From Arthrobacter sp. TMP15 (GTDB lineage: Bacteria; Actinomycetota; Actinomycetes; Actinomycetales; Micrococcaceae), in contig NZ_CP154262.1 in assembly GCF_039529835.1 (NCBI RefSeq), forward strand, positions 1,984,001 to 2,048,000: a stretch of 64,000 nucleotides of DNA. The letters run 5' to 3'. The stretch's first letter is position 1. Each line of letters begins with the position of its first letter. The notes below the pieces were generated by a model. That model was not told the origin of the DNA, searched no databases, and saw only the letters and a program-made list of their open reading frames with translations. Of this stretch, positions 14,047 to 23,985 are shown in pieces. The position numbers and the translations under genes are program-made.

Positions 14047-14654
14047 GCGCCCGCCTCAATGAGCACTTCGTCATTTTCGACGCTGCCACCATCAATCTCA
14101 GAAAGCCGCACACGCACCTTCTCGCTGGAAGACGTGGGAAGGTTCTTGCCCACATGGTCTGCTCTGATGGGCAGTTCACGGTGTCCTCGGTCAACGAGCA
14201 CGGCGAGTCTGACAACGCGAGGGCGGCCTAGATCGACGAGCGCGTCAAGGGCTGCACGGATGGTGCGACCTGAGTACAGCACGTCATCCACAAGGACTAT
14301 GGTTTTTCCATCGATACCCGAAGCGGGCAGTTGTGTTCTTTGCGGGGCCCGTGTTGGGTGCCGGGCCAGGTCGTCGCGAAACATGGTGACGTCCAATTGG
14401 CCTACGATGGCGGCAGGATCCACTGCGGGATCGCTGGCGGCCAATTTGGTGGCCAACCGTTGGGCTAAAGGATAGCCTCGCCGCGGGATACCCAGCAGCA
14501 ACAGGTTCCCTGCACCTTTGTTGGCTTCAAGAATTTCATAGGCGATACGAGTCAGTGCCCGCTCGATGTCCGCTGCGGTGAGAACCACACGGGACACAGC
14601 GACTGGCACTGAGTTTTGCAAAACTTCCTCAAACTCATCAGAGGAGTTGTTCAT
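14043..14654 (-). CDS. pyrR: PyrR, pyrimidine operon RNA-binding regulator / uracil phosphoribosyltransferase
   Basis: Binds UMP and a conserved RNA hairpin to turn down pyr expression; many members also have uracil phosphoribosyltransferase activity. The 203 residues carry the PRPP-binding motif [12 protein letters not shown] (about 120-131). It is the first gene of the operon. The ATG at 14654 lies eight bases beyond a hairpin that fits the PyrR-binding consensus (14662-14688), so the operon probably regulates its own translation, as shown for mycobacteria. Confidence 0.96.
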   Translation of the reverse strand: MNNSSDEFEEVLQNSVPVAVSRVVLTAADIERALTRIAYEILEANKGAGNLLLLGIPRRGYPLAQRLATKLAASDPAVDPAAIVGQLDVTMFRDDLARHPTRAPQRTQLPASGIDGKTIVLVDDVLYSGRTIRAALDALVDLGRPRVVRLAVLVDRGHRELPIRADHVGKNLPTSSSEKVRVRLSEIDGGSVENDEVLIEAGA

Positions 14655-14661
14655 TTTCTCG

Positions 14662-14688
14662 CGTCCCCTTTCCCCGCCTCACAGGACG
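14662..14688 (-). promoter_or_regulatory. Predicted PyrR-binding RNA hairpin over the pyrR ribosome-binding site
   Basis: On the minus strand CGTCC (14688-14684) pairs with GGACG (14666-14662). The enclosed bases contain UCCUGUGAGGC, matching the PyrR recognition core UCCNGNGAGGY at every fixed position. The G-rich AAAGGGGA that serves as Shine-Dalgarno for pyrR forms the 3' side of the element. Binding of PyrR-UMP would therefore mask initiation. No separate antiterminator/terminator pair is visible, which favours translational control. Confidence 0.75.
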
Positions 14689-14884
14689 GAATTAAAAGGT
14701 TGATTGCGTACACCTCAAACTACCACAGCAGTCCTGGGCATTTTCACGACTAAAGCGCCTCGAGCTGGGACGCAGTTTGGTGGGAGATAAGCGCAAGCTC
14801 ACGGCCCGTTCGTGAATAAGCTACAGAGGGAAGATTACGCGCGCCATCTTTGTCGCGGCATCTTGTGGCCCTAGTCTTGAACTC

Positions 14885-16342
14885 ATGAGTGAACCAGGCC
14901 GATGGCAACCCCCCGCCCCAGGCGCCCCGGAGCAACAATATCCACAAGACCCGCATGGACAGCCACAATATGGACACCAGCAGTACGCCCAGCAACAGTA
15001 TGCACAGCAACAGTATGCACAGCCGCTCCCCCAAGGGAACCAGAACTTCGCCCAAGCCAACGCGCAGGGAACTGCGCTAAGTCACACATCTGAGTATTGG
15101 GTCCACCACGCTCCCGATCCCCGCCGGAAAAAGTCACCGGGTGCAGCAGTGAAGGTGACAAACCTCATCTTACTGTGTGCCTTTGCACTCATAACCGTTA
15201 TCACTTTGGCGTTCTTCGCCATTTCTATCGGTGCAAACGTGTTTTTGATCTGTGGTGCCCTCGCTTTGATTCCCCTTTCCATCTGTGTAGCCACACTGAT
15301 GTGGATCGACAGGTGGGAACCAGAACCCATCTCCGCCCTGATCTTAGGTTTTTGTTGGGGTGCAGGCATGGCTGTTATTACCACCTTGGTGGTGGGCAGC
15401 TGGGTCCAGCCGCTGCTCATGAGTGGAGCGAGCGGAGCTGACGCCGACATGGTTGGCGCAGTGGTCCAAGCACCCATGGTTGAGGAACTCTGCAAAGGCG
15501 CAGGGGTGCTCTTGCTGTTCTTCTTACGACGGAAAACCTTTGACGGGCCTATCGATGGAGTTGTGTATGCCGGCATAGTCGCCGCTGGTTTCGCCTTTAC
15601 CGAGAACATTCTTTACTTTGGCCAGGCCCTTGTAGAGACGGACGGGGCTACCGGTGGGCTCATTGCCATCTTTGTATTGCGCGGTCTCATGTCTCCCTTT
15701 GCGCACGTCATGTTTACAGCAACACTTGGTGTCTGTGTGGGCTGGGCGGCCCGCAACGGCGGCACTTCCCTGGTCTTGGGGGCTTGGGTAGTTGGTTTGG
15801 TTCCCGCCATGGCGTTGCACGGGTTGTGGAACGGCTCCTCATTCCTAGGCGCAAACTTCTTCATTGTTTATATAGTTCTTCAGGTGCCGCTGTTCATTTT
15901 GTTCATACTCGGTGTGATCCTCTTGCGTCGCAGCGAAGCCAAGCTGACGCGCAAACGGCTCGCCGAATACGTTCCGTCAGGCTGGTTCACCCAGCAGGAG
16001 GTGCCGATGCTCGCCACAGGAGGTGGCCGGCGTCGGGCGCTGACCTGGTCTAAAACATTCTCTGCAGCACCCCTTATGAAGGAATTCATCCGCCTCGCAA
16101 CCAGGCTGGCCTTTACACGTCAACGACTACTTGTTGACGCCAAGGGCGGGAAGCGCGGCGCCGCGGCCGGTCGCTTCGTCTCCGGACAAGCACTTGAGAT
16201 GACACTACTGAACAAGATCGCAGCAGTACGCAGCGACCTTCTGGGCCGGCATGCCGCCACCGTCTGGAACCTACAACAACTCCAAGCCCAACAATTGCAG
16301 GCGCATCAGCAGCAGAATAATTGGCAGCCACCTGTGCAATAG
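14885..16342 (+). CDS. PrsW-family intramembrane metalloprotease
   Basis: The 485-residue protein is divergent from pyrR. A Gln/Tyr/Pro-rich cytosolic tail with a repeated QQYAQ unit (about 31-47) precedes roughly eight hydrophobic segments between residues 90 and 355. PrsW-like catalytic motifs are present: VEELCKG (199-205), FTENILYF (238-245) and a conserved His in FAHVMFT (about 274), with ALHGLWNGS further on. The C-terminus is a long cytosolic, Gln-rich region. PrsW proteases cleave membrane anti-sigma factors in Bacillus; the substrate here is unknown and no sigma/anti-sigma pair is adjacent. Confidence 0.88.
   Translation: MSEPGRWQPPAPGAPEQQYPQDPHGQPQYGHQQYAQQQYAQQQYAQPLPQGNQNFAQANAQGTALSHTSEYWVHHAPDPRRKKSPGAAVKVTNLILLCAFALITVITLAFFAISIGANVFLICGALALIPLSICVATLMWIDRWEPEPISALILGFCWGAGMAVITTLVVGSWVQPLLMSGASGADADMVGAVVQAPMVEELCKGAGVLLLFFLRRKTFDGPIDGVVYAGIVAAGFAFTENILYFGQALVETDGATGGLIAIFVLRGLMSPFAHVMFTATLGVCVGWAARNGGTSLVLGAWVVGLVPAMALHGLWNGSSFLGANFFIVYIVLQVPLFILFILGVILLRRSEAKLTRKRLAEYVPSGWFTQQEVPMLATGGGRRRALTWSKTFSAAPLMKEFIRLATRLAFTRQRLLVDAKGGKRGAAAGRFVSGQALEMTLLNKIAAVRSDLLGRHAATVWNLQQLQAQQLQAHQQQNNWQPPVQ
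14975..15019. repeat. 15-bp in-frame tandem repeat (3 units)
   Basis: The units at 14990-15004 and 15005-15019 are identical; 14975-14989 is a degenerate third copy. They encode successive QQYA-containing pentapeptides in the N-terminal tail of the PrsW-like protein. Confidence 0.8.
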
Positions 16343-16353
16343 CGGTTAAACCG

Positions 16354-16384
16354 ATGGCCCGGTGCATTGAGTGCACCGGGCCAT
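16354..16384. terminator. Bidirectional terminator between prsW-like gene and nusB
   Basis: A perfect 13-bp stem (16354-16366 with 16372-16384) with a 5-nt loop lies in the short gap between two convergent genes. The flanking U-tracts are weak. Confidence 0.7.
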
Positions 16385-16448
16385 TACTGTATCTCGATTT
16401 GTGCTTCCCCTGGACCAGGGATACGACTACTATTCTCTTGATTGCCTC

Positions 16449-16895
16449 TCAGGCAAGCAAAGTCGGCTTGATCTGCTGAAGCCGCCCAAGTAGGCCGTTG
16501 ACGAACTGGGGAGACTCATCAGTGGAGAGCATTTTGGCCAACTCCACTGCCTCGCTAACTGCGACACCATCAGGGACATCATCGTTGTAGAGCAGTTCCC
16601 AAGTACCGATTCGCAAGATAATCCTGTCCACGGCGGGCATGCGCTCAAGTGTCCAGCCCTGGGAATAGGTGGCTAGGAACTCATCAATATTTTCGGCCAT
16701 GGCTGTGACGCCCTCGACCAAATCTACTGTGTAGAGGTTAATAATTTGACCTGTTTTTTCACGGCGCGCCGTCAGGGCAGACATGGCACTGACTTCACGT
16801 TGCTCTGCCTCAAACAGGATGTCCAAAGCACGGCGTCGAGCCTTGCTTCGCGCTGAATTCGGTTTGCCCGTGGTGTTGGGTTGACTACTTGCCAC
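16449..16895 (-). CDS. nusB: Transcription antitermination factor NusB
   Basis: RNA-binding partner of NusE/S10 in rRNA antitermination. The 148-residue all-helical protein has the family N-terminus ARRRALDILFEAE and the VNGLLGRL C-terminal motif. The GTG start overlaps the efp stop as TAGTG, so it is coupled to efp. It is the last gene of this operon, before a terminator. Confidence 0.97.
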   Translation of the reverse strand: MASSQPNTTGKPNSARSKARRRALDILFEAEQREVSAMSALTARREKTGQIINLYTVDLVEGVTAMAENIDEFLATYSQGWTLERMPAVDRIILRIGTWELLYNDDVPDGVAVSEAVELAKMLSTDESPQFVNGLLGRLQQIKPTLLA

Positions 16896-17458
16896 TACTC
16901 GCTGACACGTCCCAAGTAGCTACCGTCACGGGTGTCGACCTTGACCAAGGTGTTGTTCTCAACGAACAAGGGAACCTGGATTTCAAAGCCTGTCTCAACT
17001 GTTGCGGGCTTGTTGCCTGCGGAGGACCGATCGCCCTGAAGACCCGGCTCGGTGTAGGTTATGCGCAACTGAACCGACGGTGGCAGCTCAATGTACAACG
17101 GGGAACCTTCGTACAGTGCGATGGTCACGTTGAGGTTTTCAAGCATGAAGTTGGTGGCATCGCCAACGGTTTTACCCGGCACGGTGAGCTGGTCATAGTT
17201 GTCGTTGTCCATGAAAACGAAGTCTTCGCCATCTTGGTACAGGTACTGGAAGTCCGAGCGATCAACGGTTGCAGTTTCAATCTTCAGCCCGGCGTTGAAT
17301 GTCTTATCAACTACTTTTCCCGAGAGGATGTTGCGCATCTTCGTCCGGACAAAAGCGCCGCCCTTGCCGGGCTTGACGTGCTGGAACTCGATGACGTTCC
17401 AAAGCTGTCCCTCAAGTTTGAGTACAGTGCCGTTCTTAATGTCGTTAGTCGTTGCCAC
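16895..17458 (-). CDS. efp: Elongation factor P
   Basis: Relieves ribosome stalling at polyproline. The 187 residues have the KOW-like N-domain with the tip [12 protein letters not shown] near residue 30, followed by two OB domains ending in the usual [12 protein letters not shown]. The tip keeps a lysine; no modification enzyme is seen nearby. GTG start at 17458. Confidence 0.97.
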   Translation of the reverse strand: MATTNDIKNGTVLKLEGQLWNVIEFQHVKPGKGGAFVRTKMRNILSGKVVDKTFNAGLKIETATVDRSDFQYLYQDGEDFVFMDNDNYDQLTVPGKTVGDATNFMLENLNVTIALYEGSPLYIELPPSVQLRITYTEPGLQGDRSSAGNKPATVETGFEIQVPLFVENNTLVKVDTRDGSYLGRVSE

Positions 17459-17580
17459 AGTAGCCTCTTAGCGTATAAGTATTATCAAAAATCCATAGAC
17501 CACACTACCGTACCTAGCAGCACTGCATGGCATGAGGCTCACCACAGCCGCTCAAACCCTTGCACTTACCCGGCCGTTGC

Positions 17581-17674
17581 GGTGGTCTCAGCAGGTGCGA
17601 GGGGCCCCCACCCGAGGCAGGTGGTCTCAGCAGGTGGGTGGGGCCACGCCTGCGAGGGGCCCCCACCCGAGGCA
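17581..17674. repeat. Two-part G/C-rich direct repeats between efp and the TPR-like gene
   Basis: A 17-bp unit beginning GGTGGTCTCAGC occurs at 17581-17597 and again at 17620-17636. A 24-bp unit containing GAGGGGCCCCCACCCG occurs exactly at 17596-17619 and 17651-17674. The arrangement is a duplicated intergenic element carrying a self-complementary GGGGCCCC core. It lies in the 239-bp gap, where no gene was seen, and looks like a REP-type extragenic element. Confidence 0.75.
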
Positions 17675-17697
17675 CGAGGGCGGGGAGCAGGTGGGGA

Positions 17698-18198
17698 CTA
17701 TTCCCTCTCGGCCAAGTCCAAAGCGCGCGTCAGCGAGACCGTTGCCGAGTAAATTGCCGTCGCGTCCGAACCTGACGCCACGCGAAGATCAAGGGAGGTG
17801 GCAAAGTTTTTGGCAGCGGCTTCAAACTGTCCGTTACTGAAGTGCACCTTTCCCAGTTGTTGAAATACCCACGGTTCCATGGGTGTCCCGGCAACTGTGG
17901 GCAGAATGGTGCGCAGGACTCTTTCGGCTCTATCAAAGTTCTTTGTTGCACGCAGGACCTCGGCATCGAGTACCTGGAGTCTAATTGATTCGGGGTCAAT
18001 CAGACGTGCATCTGCCGCGGCTTCGGCGGCCTCGGCAGTGAGTCCGCGGGCCAGCAACACGAAGATTTTATCTCCTGCGTCAGTGGAGCTCTCAAGCGCG
18101 GAATTGCAGGCGTCCTCGTCGACCACTTCGGGCAGCAGTGTCTGCGGGTTCACTGCGGTGCCCGGGAAACCTGCTGAGGGCCAGTCCATCAAACCCAT
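17698..18198 (-). CDS. Small tetratricopeptide-like protein of the aro-efp operon
   Basis: The 166-residue acidic protein has no signal peptide. The region from about residue 50 to the end is helical and alanine-rich, with TPR-like pairs (ARGLTAEAAEAAADARLI, DAEVLRATKNFDRAERVL, QLGKVHFSNGQFEAAAKNFATSL). ATG at 18198 is chosen because it begins one base after the aroB stop. No enzymatic motif is seen; function unknown. Confidence 0.8.
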   Translation of the reverse strand: MGLMDWPSAGFPGTAVNPQTLLPEVVDEDACNSALESSTDAGDKIFVLLARGLTAEAAEAAADARLIDPESIRLQVLDAEVLRATKNFDRAERVLRTILPTVAGTPMEPWVFQQLGKVHFSNGQFEAAAKNFATSLDLRVASGSDATAIYSATVSLTRALDLAERE

Positions 18199-18199
18199 A

Positions 18200-19363
<1,164 letters not shown>

Positions 19364-19942
19364 TTACAGATTCTCTTTCCTTGATTCTGCTGCCAACAGG
19401 TGGATCAGCCGCGCAACAAGCTGTGGCACATTTGAATTGCTAACATTTAGGTTGATATTTGCCAGGCGTTCATAGACGGGCCCGCGTGCGGTGGCCAGGC
19501 GCTGCCAGGTTGCCACCGGGTCGGCGGCGAGAAGCGGGCGTCCGGTGTTGCGCGTTATTCGCTCCCTTACAGTTGCCAGATCGGCACTGAGGTAGACCAC
19601 AGTGGCCCCGGCGAGTAATTGTTGCGTCCCAGAGTCTAGAACCGCACCCCCGCCAAGGGACAGGACAACTGACTTTGTTGCAGGCTTCTGGGAGTCTAAA
19701 ACCTCCGCAATAGCCCTCGCTTCCAGCTGCCTGAAGTGATGTTCACCCTTCGCCGCAAAAATTCGTGGGACGGGACCGTGCTTAGCAACAATTTTGTGGT
19801 CCGAATCAACAAAGTCCAGCCTCAACACACGAGCAAGCTCTGCGCCTATCACCGATTTCCCAACGGCCATGGGCCCAATAATGACTATGGGCCGCTGGGG
19901 CGTGAAGTCCGGCGTCCCAACCGGCTCCTTGCCCGTTGCCAT
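19364..19942 (-). CDS. aroK: Shikimate kinase
   Basis: Phosphorylates shikimate. Walker A GPMAVGKS lies at about residues 24-31, the DFVDSD substrate motif follows, and the LSLGGGAVLD loop binds shikimate. ATG at 19942 (MATGKEPVG) is chosen, giving 192 residues; the longer open frame runs into aroC. Separate from aroB, not fused. Confidence 0.96.
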   Translation of the reverse strand: MATGKEPVGTPDFTPQRPIVIIGPMAVGKSVIGAELARVLRLDFVDSDHKIVAKHGPVPRIFAAKGEHHFRQLEARAIAEVLDSQKPATKSVVLSLGGGAVLDSGTQQLLAGATVVYLSADLATVRERITRNTGRPLLAADPVATWQRLATARGPVYERLANINLNVSNSNVPQLVARLIHLLAAESRKENL

Positions 19943-19958
19943 CAGCGACCGCGTCCCA

Positions 19959-21158
19959 TCAGTGCCCCTGCGTATCCAGATTCGAGGGTATGGCTGCCAA
20001 GAAACTCTCCATATTGCGCTTGGTCTCTGCCATGGAGTCTCCACCAAACTTTTCCACAAGTGCTTCTGCCAGAACCAAGGCTGTCATAGCCTCAGCCACA
20101 ACTCCGGCAGCCGGCACGGCACAAACATCGGAACGCTGGTGGTGAGCCTTAGCAGCCTTCCCCGTAGCGACGTCAACGGTTTTCAAGGCACGCGGCACCG
20201 TCGCAATCGGTTTCATTGCTGCACGGACGCGCAACACATCCCCGATACTCATACCACCCTCGATGCCACCGGCACGGTTTGAGGTACGCACAATCCGTCC
20301 GTTCTCATCATGGACCATCTCATCGTGTGCTGCGGATCCTCTGCGAGCTGCCGTGGCAAAGCCGTCACCTACTTCCACTCCCTTGATGGCTTGGATACCC
20401 ATCAGGGCCCCCGCCAGTCTGGAGTCGAGGCGACGGTCCCAATGAACATAGCTGCCAAGTCCTGGGGGCAGCCCATAGGCCAACACTTCAACAACACCGC
20501 CGAGGGTTTCTCCCTGCTTTTGGGCGGTATCCACTTCCTGCACCATGGCAGCTGAGGTTGCTGCGTCAAAGCAGCGCAGTGGGTCTGCATCAAGTGCACC
20601 AACATCGGCAAAGCCGGGCAGGGCAGCAGTGTCCGGTGAGCTAACCCCGGCGATTTGGACTGTATGGCTGATAAGTCTCACACCAACTGCGGCCAACATT
20701 TGTCCCGCAACAACACCAAGGGCAACGCGGGTTGCGGTTTCACGGGCGCTGGCACGCTCCAACACCGGTCGCGCCTCATCGAAGGCGTACTTTTGCATGC
20801 CGGTAAAGTCGGCGTGACCTGGGCGAGGGCGAGTCAACGGGGCATTGCGGGCCTGACCCTGAAGTTCGCCAGCATCTACAGGATCCGCTGACATGATCTG
20901 TTCCCACTTGGGCCATTCGGAGTTAGCGATCTGGATGGCGATGGGCCCGCCTTGTGTCAGACCGTGTCGGACTCCGCCCAAAATGGTGACAACGTCCTGC
21001 TCAAACTTCATCCTCGCACCACGGCCGTAGCCCAGACGACGACGGGCGAGTGCCTCACGGATGTGGACGCTCGTAAGCTCCACACCGGCAGGCACGCCTT
21101 CAATAATTCCGACAAGGGCCGGGCCATGTGATTCTCCGGCGGTCAACCAACGCAACAT
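19959..21158 (-). CDS. aroC: Chorismate synthase
   Basis: Converts EPSP to chorismate with reduced FMN. The 399 residues have the N-terminal signature [19 protein letters not shown], the GxRxxxRxxARxT-like [13 protein letters not shown] region and the C-terminal [17 protein letters not shown]. Part of aroE-aroC-aroK-aroB; 5 nt after aroE. Confidence 0.98.
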   Translation of the reverse strand: MLRWLTAGESHGPALVGIIEGVPAGVELTSVHIREALARRRLGYGRGARMKFEQDVVTILGGVRHGLTQGGPIAIQIANSEWPKWEQIMSADPVDAGELQGQARNAPLTRPRPGHADFTGMQKYAFDEARPVLERASARETATRVALGVVAGQMLAAVGVRLISHTVQIAGVSSPDTAALPGFADVGALDADPLRCFDAATSAAMVQEVDTAQKQGETLGGVVEVLAYGLPPGLGSYVHWDRRLDSRLAGALMGIQAIKGVEVGDGFATAARRGSAAHDEMVHDENGRIVRTSNRAGGIEGGMSIGDVLRVRAAMKPIATVPRALKTVDVATGKAAKAHHQRSDVCAVPAAGVVAEAMTALVLAEALVEKFGGDSMAETKRNMESFLAAIPSNLDTQGH

Positions 21159-21163
21159 ACTCT

Positions 21164-22075
21164 CTATCCTGCCATGTTCTGTTCGTGGGGTGCCCGCCTA
21201 TGCACGCCAATTGCGTCGCACATCACATTGATGACGTCCCTTACTTGATCTGTTGCGAGGGTGCCGTAACCTCCCGCCTCCGCAAACAGCTTGACTTGCT
21301 CAACACCTTGGTAAAGAAGCATCTCAATCCCGGCCACCACTGTGCCGCCGTGGTTCTCCCAAGCCTTCGCCAGTGCACTGGGCCAAGGATCGTATGCCAC
21401 ATCAAGCAGCACTGAACCGGACACGCTCGTAGTACTGTCAGCAAACTCATCAGCCAGCTCATCGGCACCGTGCGGTGGCAGGGTGGAGATTACGACGTCG
21501 AACCCTGCCAGTGCTTCCGCCGCACCTTCGAATGCAGCAAGACAAGCAGTGGCCCCTAATGCTGTGGCTACTTCCAGCGTTGGGGCTGCATTGACTGGGT
21601 TACGCACAAAAATCACTATTTCTGTGGCCTCCAGTTGGCACAGCGCCGCAATCGCAGAAACGGCGGTACCTCCCCCACCTAGAATCGCGGCTCGCGGACG
21701 CTCACCGGCTCCAGCATGTTTAAGGGCGTTCACAATGCCAGCCACATCGGTGTTCTCTCCCCGAAGCATGGGGGCACCGGCGTCGTCCTGCCTCACGACG
21801 ATCGTGTTGACGGCGCCCAAAACCCGGGCTACCGGACTTAGTTCATCAACAAGACCTACTGCTGCTTGTTTCAGCGGCATGGTCACGGACAGGCCATACC
21901 AATTTCCTTCTGTCTTCACCCGCGCCATCAGTGCTGGAAGTTCAAAAACATCCACATCAATGGCGCCATAGTTGAAGTTCGCGCCGAGAACGTCATAGGC
22001 AGCGTTGTGCATCGCAGGAGATTTGGAGTGCCCAATAGGATGACCCAAAACGGCGCCCTGAAGCAAAACCGTCAC
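21164..22075 (-). CDS. aroE: Shikimate dehydrogenase
   Basis: NADPH-dependent reduction of 3-dehydroshikimate. The 303 residues begin with the substrate site [17 protein letters not shown]; the catalytic lysine is in SVTMPLKQ, the GGGGTAVSA loop binds the nucleotide and NTDVAGIV is present. The GTG start follows the mltG stop directly, so the two are coupled. Confidence 0.95.
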   Translation of the reverse strand: MTVLLQGAVLGHPIGHSKSPAMHNAAYDVLGANFNYGAIDVDVFELPALMARVKTEGNWYGLSVTMPLKQAAVGLVDELSPVARVLGAVNTIVVRQDDAGAPMLRGENTDVAGIVNALKHAGAGERPRAAILGGGGTAVSAIAALCQLEATEIVIFVRNPVNAAPTLEVATALGATACLAAFEGAAEALAGFDVVISTLPPHGADELADEFADSTTSVSGSVLLDVAYDPWPSALAKAWENHGGTVVAGIEMLLYQGVEQVKLFAEAGGYGTLATDQVRDVINVMCDAIGVHRRAPHEQNMAG

Positions 22076-23371
22076 CTACTTGCACTCTCCCGGGTTTGCA
22101 TCACACCAGGCAACGTACTTCGCCACGTTGGTCTTATGCTCAGCAAACGTGGCAGCGTACAACGTCTCACCCGTCTTCAGATCAACTGTCACCCAAAAGT
22201 AATACGGGTTCGCCTCAGGGTGAGCCGCAGCTTCTATTGCTTTGATCCCTGGTGAACCGATGGGACCCACGGGCAGACCGGGATTGGCGAATGTGTTGTA
22301 GAGATTTGTTTTATCAGCCTTTTGGGCCGACGTGATGTTGTACGTTTTTAAACCCAGCCCGTAAGCCACGGTGGCATCGGACTCAAGGCGTCCACCCGTT
22401 TCTCCATTGGGGTTGTTGATTCTGTTCTCAATTGCACCAGAAATCTTGGCATAGTTCGCCGCGTTGCCTTCGAACTCAATGATGCTTCCAATGGTTAGAA
22501 CCCGGTACTGCTCCGTTGGATCCTTCACCCCAGTGTCAGTCAGCGACTTCTTCGTGCCGGCCACCATTTCGCTGAGGATCGCCTTGGCATCGAGTTCGAT
22601 CGGAAAACGGTATTCACCGGGTGCCAAGTAACCTTCAAGATTTTTAGCCTCTTCGGGGAGGTCAAACAACTGGGGCTGTTTTGCCAGCGACTCAAACTCG
22701 GCCTCGGGAATGCCCGTGTCTTTGGCCAAGACTGCAAGGGTGTCACTCATACGCAGGTTCTGGGCAACGGCTGCGTAGTGCACTTTGTCATCTCCCACAG
22801 CCAGAAGAACACTCACGGCATCTGCAGCTTTCATCTGCAGTTTCATGCCAAACGTGCCCGGCTGCAACGCGCTGGCCCCATCTGCAGCGTTCAGAGCATC
22901 AAGGAACGCCTGCTCGCTGGCAACGACATCCTCTGTCTTTAGATCATTCGCTACCATCCTGGCAGTGGCACCTTCCGGGACCATAAACTGCACTGAGCTG
23001 GTGCCCGGTCCGGGATAATCGGCGGCCTGAAAGCCACTCAGGAGAGGTTTGGCAGCCTGCACGGCAAAAAATACAACTACCCCAAAAAGCAACAGGATGA
23101 TAAAGAAGATCACACTACGGCGGCGCTTGCGCACACGTTTTGACACCCGGCTCGATCGCCGCGATGGCAGTCCTTGCGCAGATGCCTGACCATGGTAGAG
23201 AGGAGCCATGGCTGACTCCGGCACCGGTTGCTGATACTGATCATCATCATCGGCTAAAGCATGGTCATAATCATGGGCACTGGTGGGTTCCTGGGTCGAG
23301 GAGGGATCGTCCCGGGAAACGCCGGAATCATTCCCGGGAACGTGCGCGGGGCCGCGAAATAGACCGCTCAT
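22076..23371 (-). CDS. mltG: Endolytic murein transglycosylase MltG
   Basis: Cuts nascent peptidoglycan strands near the membrane and so sets chain length. A disordered cytosolic tail of about 80 residues ends in a basic patch, followed by one transmembrane helix (about 87-104) and an extracytoplasmic YceG domain. The catalytic-type glutamate is E299 in GSIIEFEGN; LEGYLAPGEYRF (about 245-256) and the DATVAYGLG segment are family signatures. It overlaps ruvX as ATGA. Confidence 0.95.
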   Translation of the reverse strand: MSGLFRGPAHVPGNDSGVSRDDPSSTQEPTSAHDYDHALADDDDQYQQPVPESAMAPLYHGQASAQGLPSRRSSRVSKRVRKRRRSVIFFIILLLFGVVVFFAVQAAKPLLSGFQAADYPGPGTSSVQFMVPEGATARMVANDLKTEDVVASEQAFLDALNAADGASALQPGTFGMKLQMKAADAVSVLLAVGDDKVHYAAVAQNLRMSDTLAVLAKDTGIPEAEFESLAKQPQLFDLPEEAKNLEGYLAPGEYRFPIELDAKAILSEMVAGTKKSLTDTGVKDPTEQYRVLTIGSIIEFEGNAANYAKISGAIENRINNPNGETGGRLESDATVAYGLGLKTYNITSAQKADKTNLYNTFANPGLPVGPIGSPGIKAIEAAAHPEANPYYFWVTVDLKTGETLYAATFAEHKTNVAKYVAWCDANPGECK

Positions 23372-23979
23372 GGTTCCGGCGTCGTTTCTTCGGGCACGCC
23401 GATTTGCGTTGAAATGGTGGAAACCTCTTCATAGTCGGATGATCCGGCGGTCCCCACAACCTCCGCCGTTACTGCGCGCACAGCTAAGCCAACATCGGCA
23501 TTACGCGCTTTTTGCGTATCAATAGCGTGCTGCAATATTTCAACAGCTGCCACTTGATCTACTACTTTACGGTGCTCACGGCTGCTCATGCCAGCCCGAT
23601 GCAGCGCCTGGTGGGCGCTGACTGTGCTCAAACGTTCATCGAACAAGTGTACCGGGACATCTAGTCCGGCGCTCTGCAGTGCTGAGACCAAGTGCTGGGC
23701 GTAATCCCGGGCCATCTGCGCCGAAGACTTTTCCTCCCCTTTGAGGGTCCTTGGCAGACCCACAATGATCTGGCAAACCCCGCGGGAAGTAGCCTCATTG
23801 ACAATGATTTTAATGTCGCTGTGGCGTTTCAGATCACGGCTGAGTGTTTTGACGGGAGTAGCCAAAATACCGTCCGGATCGCAGGCAGCCAAACCGACGC
23901 GGACCATACCTACGTCCACACCCATTTTGGCCCCCTGCGGGAATTGTCTTGTTCCCTGCGGGAATTCTAGTTCGGACAT
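23368..23979 (-). CDS. ruvX: RuvX/YqgF Holliday-junction resolvase-like protein
   Basis: RNase H-fold protein, linked in other bacteria to pre-16S rRNA processing. The 203 residues carry GVDVGMVRVGLA, VGLPRTLKGEE, FDERLSTVSA and VDQVAAVEILQ. The N-terminus contains a short duplicated EFPQG/QFPQG stretch before the first conserved strand, so an internal ATG at GVDVG is a possible alternative start. It lies 6 nt after alaS. Confidence 0.95.
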   Translation of the reverse strand: MSELEFPQGTRQFPQGAKMGVDVGMVRVGLAACDPDGILATPVKTLSRDLKRHSDIKIIVNEATSRGVCQIIVGLPRTLKGEEKSSAQMARDYAQHLVSALQSAGLDVPVHLFDERLSTVSAHQALHRAGMSSREHRKVVDQVAAVEILQHAIDTQKARNADVGLAVRAVTAEVVGTAGSSDYEEVSTISTQIGVPEETTPEP

Positions 23980-23985
23980 GGAGCG

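Noticed and set aside
16889-17752. 287-residue plus-strand frame across efp and the repeat region
   Set aside because: It is antisense to efp and then passes through the G/C-rich repeats; no coding character.
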